From: Syngnathus acus
Taxonomy: Eukaryota; Chordata; Actinopteri; Syngnathiformes; Syngnathidae
Assembly: GCF_901709675.1 (NCBI RefSeq)
Contig: NC_051092.1
Span: forward strand, 10,928,491 to 10,992,490
DNA length: 64,000 bases
Direction of reading: 5' to 3'
Part shown: one piece after another, positions 38,116 to 64,000 of the stretch
Layout: each line of letters begins with the position of its first letter
Position numbering within the stretch: the first letter of the stretch is position 1
The notes under the pieces: generated by a model
Told to the model about the DNA's origin: nothing
Database searches by the model: none
Seen by the model: only the letters and a program-made list of their open reading frames with translations
Program-made: the position numbers and the translations under genes

Positions 38116-40310
38116 TACCTGATGCACATGCAGATGGAGGGAAGCCCACTAAGAATTGTTGCAGTAATCTTGTTCTCATCTCTGCTAAGGGCACCCACAC
38201 ATCCCATGTGCCATCTGTTACCATCTGCACACGGATAGGAAAACGGGGCCAACAGTAATTCCACTTAGTGTCATATTCACATGTTAGAGCTGTTGCACTC
38301 TCAGGTGTTGACTTGGTTTTGCTTAGGGCGGGGGTCTTCTGAGCACATTGGTTATTTTGGTAACTCTTCCCTCTTAATTGAAAACTTGTTGTGATGGTGA
38401 CTCCAGCAAAGCAAACCATATAGAACATGTGTGCGTTAGGGTGTGCCTTTATGTTTTTCATATCGTCCCCCCTGAAAAATAAATCCACATATAGAGACAA
38501 CATGTTATAAAAATATATATCAGAATGAATAATTGCATATTCAAACTGTGACTTTATGATTTTGTCTAACAAAAATCCTCAGGCTTCATGCTAACATACC
38601 TTATGATTACGGGTTATGAGTAGATTATGAGAAGAATGCAGCTCAGTCAGCTTGATGGCAGTCAGGCAATTCAACCTCAATTCAAGTCAGCCGCCACTTC
38701 CCTGCTTTTGATGGCCAAATTTCAAATAAAAGCTTAGCAAGGCATTGCTACCCACATTCCGTCCTATGTGTGTGTTTTATTGCAAAGTTGAGTTCTAATA
38801 AAATGACGTATCAACACATTATCGTCTTTAAGTTCATCCATGAGGTTGGTTTGGGATAAAAATGAGCACCAAACGACAACCTATGTTGCTCATTTTAGGA
38901 CCACGGCAAACAATTTTATGTGCACCCTTGTTGTTAATTAGCATAGACGGGCTAACCAAAATTTGCATTTATGTTACTCCTACTTTAACACACACAGTGC
39001 ATTCGCACACACAGAGAGCATACAACAATGCTCACTCACTATAGTGTATTCTCTCTTCTCTTTACATTTAAAATTAATTTTAAATGACAAAACACTGAAG
39101 GGCATCCTCCTCTTTATATATTTGTGTAAAATCCTAATTTAAAAATGACCTAAAATCACAATACAGCAGGCAGCATCAACAATGCACCTACAAATATGGC
39201 CGCTGTCACAACTATTTAGAATGGTTGATTTATTTTTATTTTTTTTGAATGGTTGCTTAATTGTGTGATTGGTTCCATTAATCAGTTGCCGGGCTGAGTT
39301 ATTGATTGATTATTGAGTTAGTGAAGCCCATCCACAAGCTCACCATAACTATGTTTTACTCTAAGGTTGTTGTCGTCGGGGGTGGAAGTCCTCAGGATGT
39401 GTTGATCCTTCCGAACTACCAACAGACACAATTTTCCAACATTCTTGGGAGTTTTTTTGCACAAAAATGCAGTTAGTGCTCCAAGGACTCAGCGGGATTA
39501 ACAATGCCTTTGTTCTGTGTGTGCACAGTGAAAGAAGGGCTCGCAATAGGCTGGAACTTTGCTGTGGTATCAGCAAGCAGCTGTTGCATGAGTGACAAAG
39601 TCAAGGGCTGGTGATAGGAACATGGGAAAATCCTGGAAGAGCTGGAGGCGAAGAGACAGCGGCGGCGGCAGCTGAGCTGAGCTGAGCCGCGCTGCAGCCT
39701 TCACTCGGGTGCAGGACAGAACGTGGCAAAGACAAAAGGACAGCACTTTGCCTTTCAAGACACTACGAACAATATTAAGCCTCTCAGCTCATTGGTTGGA
39801 TTGTTCAATGGCAGCATTAGAGACTGTTAGTGGGGTCCAAAAGACCTGGAGAGGAATGTGAGGGGAGGAAGGGTGTAGGAATAAAATGGGGGGCTAAGAG
39901 GAAAGGTAAATGAATACCAGACGGGTTGTTTCTTGGGTAAAGTAAAGCCACATCTGCCAGGCGTTATTGTCCCAGCGACTATGCGGGGCAACTTGTGCAG
40001 CCGCCGTTAATTGAGGACGATTATCGTCACCGTTGTGATGATAATCTGCACAATGTAAGGCTTCATATCATGGTTTGGAACCTGCGATGCCAGAGTGAAC
40101 GTTAAAATCCATTACTGAGAATGACAATAAATCAATCAGTATAGGTAGGATGTTTTCAATACCCTGTCTATTGACAAAGAATTCATTCTTAGATTTCCCA
40201 TGAACAACTATCTCCAAACATTCCCAAGTTTTTTGTGCTTTATTTTCATATATATGTGATCTAATTCAGACATGCTGGATGGTTTTCATAAAAATATTTA
40301 TGTGACTATA
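38116..40310. other. Non-coding; candidate conserved block near 40 kb
   Basis: The minus-strand frame over 37856-38572 (238 codons) is the longest in the window but crosses a MITE end and has no recognisable domain. A GC-balanced block at 39950-40060 carries a hairpin (40019-40046) and TTAATTG. A GAGCT pentamer repeat lies near 39672-39688. Confidence 0.45.
40019..40046. other. Inverted repeat with homeodomain/GATA-like core
   Basis: GATTATCGTCAC (40019-40030) and GTGATGATAATC (40035-40046) are inverted repeats matching at 11 of 12 positions around a four-base loop. The flanking bases are unlike the nearby transposons. Function unknown. Confidence 0.5.
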
Positions 40311-40619
40311 CAGTGAGCCCTCGTTTTTCGCGGGAGATGCGTTCCAGAACCACCCACAAAATGGAATATCCATCACGGCACATTGCTCATGGCGTGCCCC
40401 GCGCCATCAGGGCACATTGCAGCAATCCCGAATTCTGGACGGCAGTGGTTTTTTCCAACGTGTGCGGCAGCCAGCCACGCACCCAACGATTTTCCGCAAT
40501 GACCCGCATTGCTCAGAGGCACTATCAACGTGTATTTAAACGCCGTTCTCCCATCACCTATAAACTCGCGAAGTAGCGCATTCGCGAAAGATGAAGCGCG
40601 AAGTGGCGAGGGATCACTG
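40311..40619. mobile_element. Tigger-like MITE with TA target duplication
   Basis: Starts CAGTGAGCCCTCG and ends, inverted, CAGTGATCCCTCG. TA lies on each side (40309-40310, 40620-40621). The 309-bp interior is rich in GCGAAG and TTCGCG words and codes for nothing. It is a non-autonomous Tc1/mariner (Tigger-type) element. Confidence 0.8.
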
Positions 40620-40621
40620 TA

Positions 40622-43600
40622 TTGTCTTACCATTGGCTGACCTCTTAAGAATTTTCATTTATTTTGACATTTTATTCATTTCTGTTGTACAAAATTTTAT
40701 TAGTCGTGATGCATTAGGCCTTGTACTTTATTATGGTGCAAAGAAATGGAATCCAGGTGATTTCTTTGTTTTTAAATATTTTTGGAAAACCATGATGAAT
40801 GAAGAAGTCCAAATCAGCCACATTTCTTTGCATTTTCAATGTAAAGGACCCCGAAACATTCAACTGGAACAGTCTTCCTTTTCACCCTTTAGTGGGTGGG
40901 GGGGCAATAGTCACTGTTGTTCATATTCACATTGGGACTGAACTGTAGATAAGGTCGAGCAAGAAATGTTGCTGTTATCTGTCAAAATAGACTTGTCTGC
41001 ATTCTTCGTTGTCTGTATTGTGTGAACACATTAATATGTATGTTTTCCTTCATCTGGTTGTAAATCCTTCAGTATGCTAGTGAAGAGTGTTGATTGGTAA
41101 ACAAAAAAGGATCCTCCCCATTGTGTGTTTCAATCAATGAATTAAAATAGAATGAAAAAGCCGCCACAGCTGACATTCCAGCTAAAGGAATTGAGGGCTC
41201 AATAATGTAAATAAAAGGTGTTAAACTGGCCAGCAGGTTTCTTGCATTTCAGACTGTTACATGGTGTTCCCCTTGCCTAAAACGTGCTTGATTTCACATG
41301 TAAAATCCCCACTAAGCATCACACAGTCAACACAATCAACATCTTTCCTTTTGCTCCGTCTCGTTTTATTTTTGCGTTCAGCTGTTGAGATATGGGATGT
41401 CTCAAAGAATTTGGGAGGATGTGTTTTCGTGAAGAATTTCTGAGGGAGTCTGAGGGAAGTCTGCAGGCAGGGCGCTCAATGCCAAATCTGAACAGCAGCC
41501 CCGTGCAGGGGAAAAGCACCAGAAGAACAGGTGATTTAAGGGAAGATGCCAAATTTCAACACATCACAGGGAAACACTGTTGAAGATGAAAGGGAACAAA
41601 TAATAGTATCAAGCCCAAGTATTTAGGGGAAGATAGGCTCCCTGCTCAGTGTCAGAATGATGTGTCAGTGCCTTGATATGCAAGTTATTTGGCAGTACTT
41701 CAGTGTACAACTCCACACAATTGTGTAGCGTGATTTCTACGTCTTTCTCTGGTATTGTCAGATTATAGTCATATTCTAATTGATACCTTTCGGTCTGAGG
41801 ACTATAATTCCCCCACTCACTTGGAAATATTGACTCACTGTGTTTCAACTCTAGCTGGAGAATTGTGTTTTCCCTATTATGCTTTCATTTAAGACTGGCC
41901 TTGTTTTTGTTCTCATGTTTTTATTGGTATAACGAACTTTTTTTGTTATTGTTTGGCATGCACATCTGCACTTGGTGAACCATGAAGCCATACAGCAAGA
42001 ATGGGGAAATGTGAATGTGACAAACAAATGATATTAATGATGTCAACTAATAAGTAAGACAAATGAGTGAGGAGGTGATCTCTCATCAATGGGTTCTGTT
42101 TGTGTGTTACTGGATTGTTTTTCTGGTGATAAACTAAGGAGTGATATTTTTTGCAGCTGCTTAATTAAAGAGGAAATTAAAAAAAAAAAAAAGAGAATGT
42201 GGACTGAAATATTCTTCTTATTGAAACATGGGGAATATTTTTCACATTTCTAACATTATTTTAATACTGCTACATTGTGATACATATTTCTGGTGAAAGA
42301 TTTGCTGTTGATTTTTATTCTTGCTGCTGATTTATTGTATTATTGTTGTCATTATTATTATTATTATTTTAGTGCTATTATTATTATCATTGTTATTATT
42401 ATTAATTTGCTTGTGTTCTAATCTCGCAGAGTATTTCTACATTTATTTTGATTTGATTGCGAATACATTTTTCATGCTTGTAGAATCTGCACCAAATTGA
42501 TATCAAACAATTTAATCAACTGTAAATTTAAGAAATGAACATGTGTGAATTTAAAGACCTAAAATATTCATATTATTGCTCCAATTTTGTCACTATCAAA
42601 TTGTGATTAATTTGAGACCAAGAGGATTCAACAATCATTCACTGATTATAACTAAAGAAGATATGTCTTGTTAGAAAAAAATATATAAATTACAAATTCA
42701 GAGAATAAAGAATCATTAAAAGGAGCATAATATTTGAAAACATCCAAGAGTTAAATTATTTGATAAAAGACATCATTGAGATCCAGGTGGGGCTTGAAAT
42801 GAATCATTTTTTATTATGTCAAATGCATAAATATTTATATTTTCTTTGCAAGCTCCATGCATTATAATTCTCCCAGAAATGTGTTTTTTGTTTCCTATAA
42901 ATTCTTAATGGAATTTGCAGGGTTTAAAATGAAATAAAAATGTGAATGGGGAGCCCCTGCATGTCAGGTATGCTCCCTCCATGCAGACTTGTCTGTGGGT
43001 ATTTTCTTTTCACATACCTCAGCTGATCTTATCTATGCAAACGAGTGTGGCTACAGTTTGGCAAACACCTCAGAACAAAACGGACGAAGATAAGAAAAGA
43101 AAATGGAAATAATTTGCACACATTGTTTATTTTTGCTTTTCAGGCTACAGTGGCCACCAAGACCTTCTTAAACTGCAATATTTTCCCATGATTACATACA
43201 TTATAATCTTTTTTACAGTTGTGTGACTTTGGAAACGCTAAATATAATCTAAGAGATTTTCTTATCACCTAATATGTTTTAGAACACCGTCAGTGTGGCA
43301 TGTACTCAAGTGAGCTGCTGTCATCTTTCTAGCTCTCTCGGTAGAGCTCTGATGAATTCCCCACCCGATTTTCCTCATCATTTCTTCTGCTCCCGAATCC
43401 GATTGTCATGGTGATCAAAAAAGAACAATCATCCATGACAGGGACCCGCGGGGAATTTAACTGTAAAAGTATGGTGATGATGACTCACTCCAGTTGAAAA
43501 CCCCGAATATTTTTATCTCGTCATTCAATACATTGTTTACTTTTTTATCACAATACTTTTTCGGCTTTTAAGATTTTTTTTTTTAATCCACTTAAAAAAA

Positions 43601-43860
43601 AACTATACAGAAAACATACCTCTTATTGTTCGAATGTGCTCTTGCGGCGTGCTGCGCACTTAAACTTTAGTTTAATTTTTGTATTGACTGTTAGGTTCTT
43701 AGTAAAACGTCTGACCGCAAATGCCAGAAAGCTTTGACGTGTCCTAGCAAAGATGTGTTACAGCTTTATTCTGATATGCTGAGTGAACGCTTCCGCCTGT
43801 GATGTGCCTTACGGTGTTCCTTCATGGAACTGCACAATGGGGCGTGGGCGCCTAGGCACA
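40622..43860. other. Non-coding, no gene recognised
   Basis: AT-rich. An imperfect ATT/TTA repeat spans about 42350-42402. No coding exon or recognised transposon was seen. Distal regulatory DNA for ccnd2 may lie here but cannot be shown. Confidence 0.5.
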
Positions 43861-43873
43861 TGTGTAATTCAAC

Positions 43874-43879
43874 CACGTG
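43874..43879. promoter_or_regulatory. E-box CACGTG upstream of ccnd2
   Basis: A palindromic CACGTG 1,674 bases before the start codon. MYC/MAX and USF bind this motif, and mammalian cyclin D2 is regulated through promoter E-boxes. Other CACGTG copies occur in the window, so a role rests on position only. Confidence 0.4.
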
Positions 43880-44008
43880 GTGCTTACATGCATTTAGGAA
43901 CACACACACACACAAATGTAAACACCAAAAACTTCAATGTATTATTTTGTTTAGCCAATTCGCTCCTGGTTGCAGTTTTCCAGCAGACAAGCTCTGACAT
44001 GTCAAGGT

Positions 44009-44016
44009 ATGCAAAT
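44009..44016 (+). promoter_or_regulatory. Octamer motif ATGCAAAT, distal
   Basis: Second perfect octamer about 1.5 kb before the start codon, in the same orientation as the one at 44491. A third lies in intron 3 at 52027-52034. Confidence 0.4.
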
Positions 44017-44490
44017 GAGCAAATAGGGGGTTGCATATCCTCCAATTTGCATGCGGAGAGATGACTATCGGTGTGCAAACAGCCGCAGGTGTGATCCATG
44101 CAGGTGAAGGAAGCGTCTGTGGCAGCATGGGACGCTCGGACAGTTTGGAGCACCTGCTTCCAACAGCGCACTTTTTTGTCGCTCTTTTCGTTTACATTCG
44201 TCAGAGTTGAAATATATTTCAGGAGCATCACTTAACAGTTCACGTCTGCTCTGTTATTGGTGTCAGATGTTTTTAGAAGTACTTTTGTGCATAAAAATCT
44301 ATCATTCGTCATGTGAGCACTGATTGCGCCTGGATTAGTTGAAATGAATTGAATCCCTTTCCATGCAATTACATATTTAGCTGCGCCACTCATTGACGTG
44401 TCTTTTGCATCCCAGCGGAGACAGCAAGGGGGAGGAAGTCTGCCCAGTAACAATCGCCCAGCCTGGTCAAACTCTGAGGAACTATTGGCT

Positions 44491-44498
44491 ATGCAAAT
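44491..44498 (+). promoter_or_regulatory. Octamer motif ATGCAAAT, proximal
   Basis: Perfect POU/OCT octamer about 1.05 kb before the ccnd2 start codon, preceded by ATTGGCT (44484-44490), which contains an inverted CCAAT box. Confidence 0.45.
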
Positions 44499-45552
44499 AG
44501 ATACACGCAGGGGGAGGAGGAAACTACTTTAGACTGACGAGAGGAGGGGAGAGTGAGGGAAAAAAAACTTTAAAGAGACATTTCCTTTGCTTTTTCTCCC
44601 AGGAGCGCTATGCAGCCTATAGGAGCTTAATGGAAAAGACCAGCTTCCAAAGCATGGGAGGACTTTACAGTCTTCCCCTGATGCACTGCGGCCTTCATTC
44701 ACAGCTCACAGCTTTGAAGTCGCCCAAGAAGAATAGGGGATACGGGGGAGGATTAACATATTTACCCATGCAGATTCTCAACTCTTTAGGCAGTATTTTT
44801 TTTCCTATCTTCTTAATAAACGCAATCTACCACTTGCTTGTCTATGCCATATTTCCAAAGGGGGGGGTTGTGCTGTTTTAATGGTGCCCTGCTCTGGAAA
44901 AGCACATGGTGGCCCCTCTTTGTTCCAATTGAATCCCTGTAAGAAACACAGAGGTCTTTTAAGAATTTTAAAAAATGCTATGAGTAAACATAACTTGACG
45001 TTGTGAAGTACCTTTCATGAAAATGTAAACTTAAAATGAAATTGCATCCCTTCCTATAGTATTTAAACAATTATATGCTAGTCAACGCTCCCAAAGATAA
45101 TCAAGCCGCTTTAACGCGTTATTCGACATTTGAGGGTAAAATGGTGCATAAGTTAAATTGAAGGCTGTTGAAGCGGTGTGTGCATGCGCACATGGTAAAG
45201 AAGAAAGAAAGCAAAGAGAGCCATGCGTGTGCTGCTCGGAGCTAATGAAGTGAATTGCGTCAGTTGCGCACGCCTGCAGCGCAGCCTTGAAATGCGCCTG
45301 ATGCAAGTAGAGGCGCACTGAGGGGACACACAGGAAAAGTTCTCGACAACGAGAGGCAGGACGACGCGGACGGAGCCCCTGCAGTCTCGCCTCATTTTTA
45401 ATGCCTCCTTTACACTTTCCCTTCCACCACGGTGTGTTTTTGCTCTCCGACACACTTCCTATACAGTGATCCTGCTTCTTTTTGTGCGTGTGTGTGTTTT
45501 TTTTTTTTTTTTTTAGTTTTTGTTTTTGTTGTTGTGACTTAAGCCAAACGCC

Positions 45553-61479
<15,927 letters not shown>

Positions 61480-62289
61480 ACCACAAGAGGGCCCCATTGC
61501 GCAGGATTTACAATGACAAAAAATATGAATCATGAAAAAACTTTCTTAAAAGCAGAAAAAAAGAACAAAAAAAACAAAATGCTAAAAACACAAGCCCTTT
61601 AAAAGAAAAAGAACAATGTTTGCTAGTTTTTTGTAGATTTTTCTGTTCAAGACAAAAAAAAAAAAACGCCTGCCCACAAAATCTAGATTTTTTTTTGTCT
61701 AAAAGCAACAGATTCAGGGCACGATGATGCTCCGTTGTGCCTTGGATACACAGAAGAGAAAGCAATCATATTTGCATTCTGCCTTTGATTGTATAGAATG
61801 ATCATTAAGTTATATTGTAACCATAGCTGGTTGGCAGAAAGTTGCATACGTGGGATCAAAGTATGTGCTTAGTTTTTGCTTTTCTTTTTTTTTTCCTCAC
61901 TCTCTATTGATATATATTCATGTTATCATCTGATCTGACCATCAGTGAGATGTGGCGAGAAAGCCTTGAGAAAAGTATACGTAACGTTGGTGGGTCCCAA
62001 ATCCAGGGGTGAGACAGGATCATTTGAATCATCATTATTAGCCGTAGTAATTATTATTAGTCGTAATAATATTATTTGACATATTTCGAGTAGTCAAGAT
62101 CAATAAGCTCCTTTGTCAGGCTGCTTGTATGTGTGTGCATGTGTGTGTGCAGTCTGAATGGGATCCTGTATCTAAATTAGCAGTAAACATTCTAAGGCGC
62201 GAGGCACTTACAATGTTCGAAGACTATGGAGCAGGCCGAGGTTACATACGTACTTTGTCTATCAGTATAACGGGGCATCTATGCTATGT

Positions 62290-62313
62290 CACTGCCTTCA
62301 TTCATTGGCAGTG
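62290..62313 (+). promoter_or_regulatory. 3' UTR hairpin exposing a miR-34 seed match
   Basis: CACTGCC (62290-62296) and GGCAGTG (62307-62313) are perfect reverse complements separated by ten bases. CACTGCC is the seed match of the miR-34/449 family (seed GGCAGUG), which is known to target G1 cyclins and CDKs. The hairpin would hide the site. Confidence 0.4.
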
Positions 62314-62337
62314 TATCTAGGTCTCTTGTTGGCCAGC

Positions 62338-62343
62338 AATAAA
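62338..62343 (+). promoter_or_regulatory. Candidate proximal poly(A) signal
   Basis: AATAAA 859 bases after the stop codon, with a GT-rich segment (GAGTGTGTGCGAG, about 62370-62382) about 30 bases downstream, which is the normal layout of a cleavage site. Use of it would give a short-3'UTR ccnd2 mRNA lacking the later microRNA seed matches. Confidence 0.5.
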
Positions 62344-63006
62344 CCGCTGCATGGACGATGAATGAGACGGAGTGTGTGCGAGCGAAGGAACCTTCACTTC
62401 ACTCAGAGCACGTGTCTAAAGTCTTGGAGAACCTCAGCCTCACAGGTCATGCGAGGCGGTTGTTTTATTACTGCCATTCTGTTAATGATTTGCGCGTGCT
62501 TAGTCAAAGAAGGGGTTTGGAGTGCCCAACTCTCCAACACGAGCACAGTTAAGAGCACAGTTGAGCGGCGGAGAGGACAATGCCTCAAAGACAGGAGGAC
62601 GGGAGACTCCTGTGAGAAGGGAGGCGACAGGGTGCTGGAAGAATGGTAAAAAAAGACAGTTGGGCTGGATGAATCGAAGGAGTGTGGGAAGGCGGGAGGG
62701 AGCGAATTGCTGACGTACAGCCAATGGCTGAATGATGAGTACAACACCCAATAGAGGTCGGAGAACAGAGTGACTGGGTCGACTTAAAATTCTCTTTATG
62801 GAGATTTACTATACATAGATAATTGAGTTGGAATGAAAAATGCACCAGGTTCAATTTAGATGGATGCTAAATGAGGAACTAAAACTGCCAGATCATATGA
62901 GGATGAGTTTCCCTTTTTGTTGCTTGGAGGAGTACAAACTATTGTCAATGCATCTGGAGTCCCTTGTATGGTTGTGTTCGGCTCCCTATATGATTTCAAT
63001 GGCAAA

Positions 63007-63014
63007 GCACTTTG
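63007..63014 (+). promoter_or_regulatory. Seed match for miR-17/302-type microRNAs
   Basis: AGCACTTT matches both the miR-302 seed (AAGUGCU) and the miR-17/20 seed (AAAGUGC). It lies in the presumed 3' UTR; function is inferred from the seed only. Confidence 0.35.
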
Positions 63015-63592
63015 AGAACATACTCCCCAGGAGGAACATCAAAATGAATTGGTGGTGATTTGGGGGTGGGTGGGTGTTTGTTTTTAATTTTACTTTTTAT
63101 TTTTAGCCTTTGGTTTACTTTGTAGGGCTGGTTTCCCAATCACCCCCCCTATGTCAAGCAAGAGTCACATAAAACTGGACATTCCAATCAAAGCGAACAT
63201 TCCTATTCAAGCAAAGACCAACTTGATCCAAGGAGCCTGTCCATTTCCAAGGATTGGAACAAAAAACAAAAGGCCAAGACACACAGTTCCCTCATCTGTG
63301 GCTTTCCTTTACACTGTCAAGATTATTTTTTTTTTGTACTTGAATATTTCTTTCTATTTATCTGCATCACAGCCACAGTCATGTCTCACAGGGCGGCGCT
63401 CGGGTGATCGTAACATCCAATATTTGCACATGTTCTTCAGAGGCCAATGACTTTTGTTTTAGTTTCCAAACCACCACAATGATGTGTGTTTTAATGGCTG
63501 TTCACTTTTTATGGTGCTGGCTTGAAATTGCAGAAATGTTCGACAACATTGTGTCAGGCTGTGCTGCGTGTCATTCAGTCCTCTTTGAGCTT

Positions 63593-63599
63593 TGCTGCT
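63593..63599 (+). promoter_or_regulatory. Seed match for miR-15/16
   Basis: TGCTGCT is the 7-mer complement of the miR-15/16 seed. Mammalian D-type cyclins are established targets of this family. Single sites of this length also occur by chance. Confidence 0.4.
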
Positions 63600-64000
63600 T
63601 CGAATAATCGACGAGGGGGTTCATCGGGCAGAGAGACACAACCGTGTTCTTCTTTTTGGACTTTCACGTGTGCTTGAGTTTAGTTTTTGTTTTTTTTCAT
63701 GAACGACATTGTTGGTTGTCAGACTGAAGATAATGCGGGGATTTTTTGTTTGTTTGTTTTCTTTTAATTTTGGCTACTTGATTTGCCAAAACATTGAGTT
63801 TTCGATAATTGCCCTCCTTCATTTTGCCTCTGCCGGATGTAAGCTCTCACCCAAACTTAATGTCTTTCCTGCAATGTCTTGTTGCGTGTGTTATATATTG
63901 AGACCACACTTTCAATTTGTGTTTGATATATTTTATGGGGTGACCAGACTCACAAAAGGGTTTTTTCTAAGATTTAGAGATACTGTATTCCAAAGTGAAG

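Larger units (their letters stand above)
43861..45552 (+). promoter_or_regulatory. ccnd2: Probable ccnd2 promoter and 5' UTR
   Basis: This is the last 1.7 kb before the ccnd2 start codon, with no recognisable repeat and no coding exon. It holds a CACGTG E-box (43874-43879), octamer ATGCAAAT at 44009-44016 and 44491-44498, and several CpG-containing stretches from about 45230 to 45420 that contrast with the AT-rich upstream DNA. The transcription start cannot be placed from sequence; I infer it lies in the last few hundred bases. A run of about 18 T followed by AG (45497-45516) sits 36 bases before the ATG and could act as a 3' splice site for an upstream non-coding exon. Known biology: mammalian cyclin D2 is a MYC target acting through promoter E-boxes. 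Confidence 0.6.
61480..64000 (+). other. ccnd2: ccnd2 3' UTR, continuing past the window end
   Basis: No coding sequence follows the stop codon and the DNA is U-rich as read in RNA. Mammalian CCND2 has a 3' UTR of several kilobases, so I infer that most or all of this stretch is transcribed. Visible candidate elements are a CACTGCC hairpin arm (62290), an AATAAA (62338), an AGCACTTT (63007) and a TGCTGCT (63593). The final polyadenylation site is not identifiable, and the window may end inside the UTR. Confidence 0.65.

Noticed and set aside
37856-38572. Longest open reading frame in the window (238 codons, minus strand)
   Set aside because: It overlaps a hAT-type MITE end, has no recognisable domain, low-complexity signature or splice partner, and one frame of this length is not surprising in 64 kb.
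63063-63082. G-quadruplex in the 3' UTR
   Set aside because: Only three clear G-tracts (GGGGG, GGG, GGG) are present, short of the four needed for a standard quadruplex.

Overview
The window is vertebrate nuclear DNA and almost certainly comes from a ray-finned fish, most likely a spiny-rayed teleost. The only protein-coding gene I can support is a five-exon cyclin D2 (ccnd2) on the plus strand, from 45553 to 61479. Its exon sizes, intron phases and GT-AG boundaries fit together into a 297-residue protein. The surrounding DNA is full of repeats I associate with teleosts: decayed Tc1/mariner-type elements, Tigger-like and hAT-like MITEs, tRNA-headed SINE/L2 pieces, one solo LTR and many microsatellites. 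I cannot name the species, or say whether this is the a or b paralogue of ccnd2.

Layout. Positions 1-43,860 hold no coding exon I can support. They contain a solo LTR (87-606), CA repeats near 1.9-2.1 kb, Tc1/mariner relics (6.6-7.2 kb and 12.0-12.5 kb), a Tigger-like element with a SINE inside it (13.5-14.2 kb), a 25-unit GGAA microsatellite (17.8 kb), SINE/L2 pieces (4.3, 7.0, 21.1, 22.8, 24.7 and 36.5 kb), a degraded LTR (35.9-36.2 kb) and a compact Tigger-like MITE with TA duplications (40.3-40.6 kb). The rest is unique, AT-rich, non-coding sequence.

Positions 43,861-45,552 are the probable ccnd2 promoter and 5' UTR. This stretch has a CACGTG E-box about 1.7 kb before the start codon and two octamer motifs. 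The gene follows: exon 1 45553-45747, exon 2 47049-47264, exon 3 49662-49821, exon 4 56659-56807, exon 5 61306-61479. Intron 3 (6.8 kb) and intron 4 (4.5 kb) contain GC-rich, repeat-poor blocks that look like regulatory DNA, including a paired TCF/LEF motif and a strong GC-rich hairpin. From 61480 to the window end the sequence looks like a long 3' UTR with possible miR-15/16, miR-34 and miR-17/302-family seed matches and one early AATAAA.

Functionally the window is one cell-cycle gene with its upstream and intronic regulatory DNA. I found no operon, CRISPR array, toxin, intact virus or new multi-gene system. The observations most worth following up are regulatory (inverted TCF/LEF pair, intronic hairpin, X-box, octamers, 3' UTR sites) and evolutionary (glutamine tract in cyclin D2, poly-C/poly-G tracts in its introns, a possible THAP-like exon remnant). 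Repeat-family assignments were made by eye from remembered consensus patterns and were not searched.
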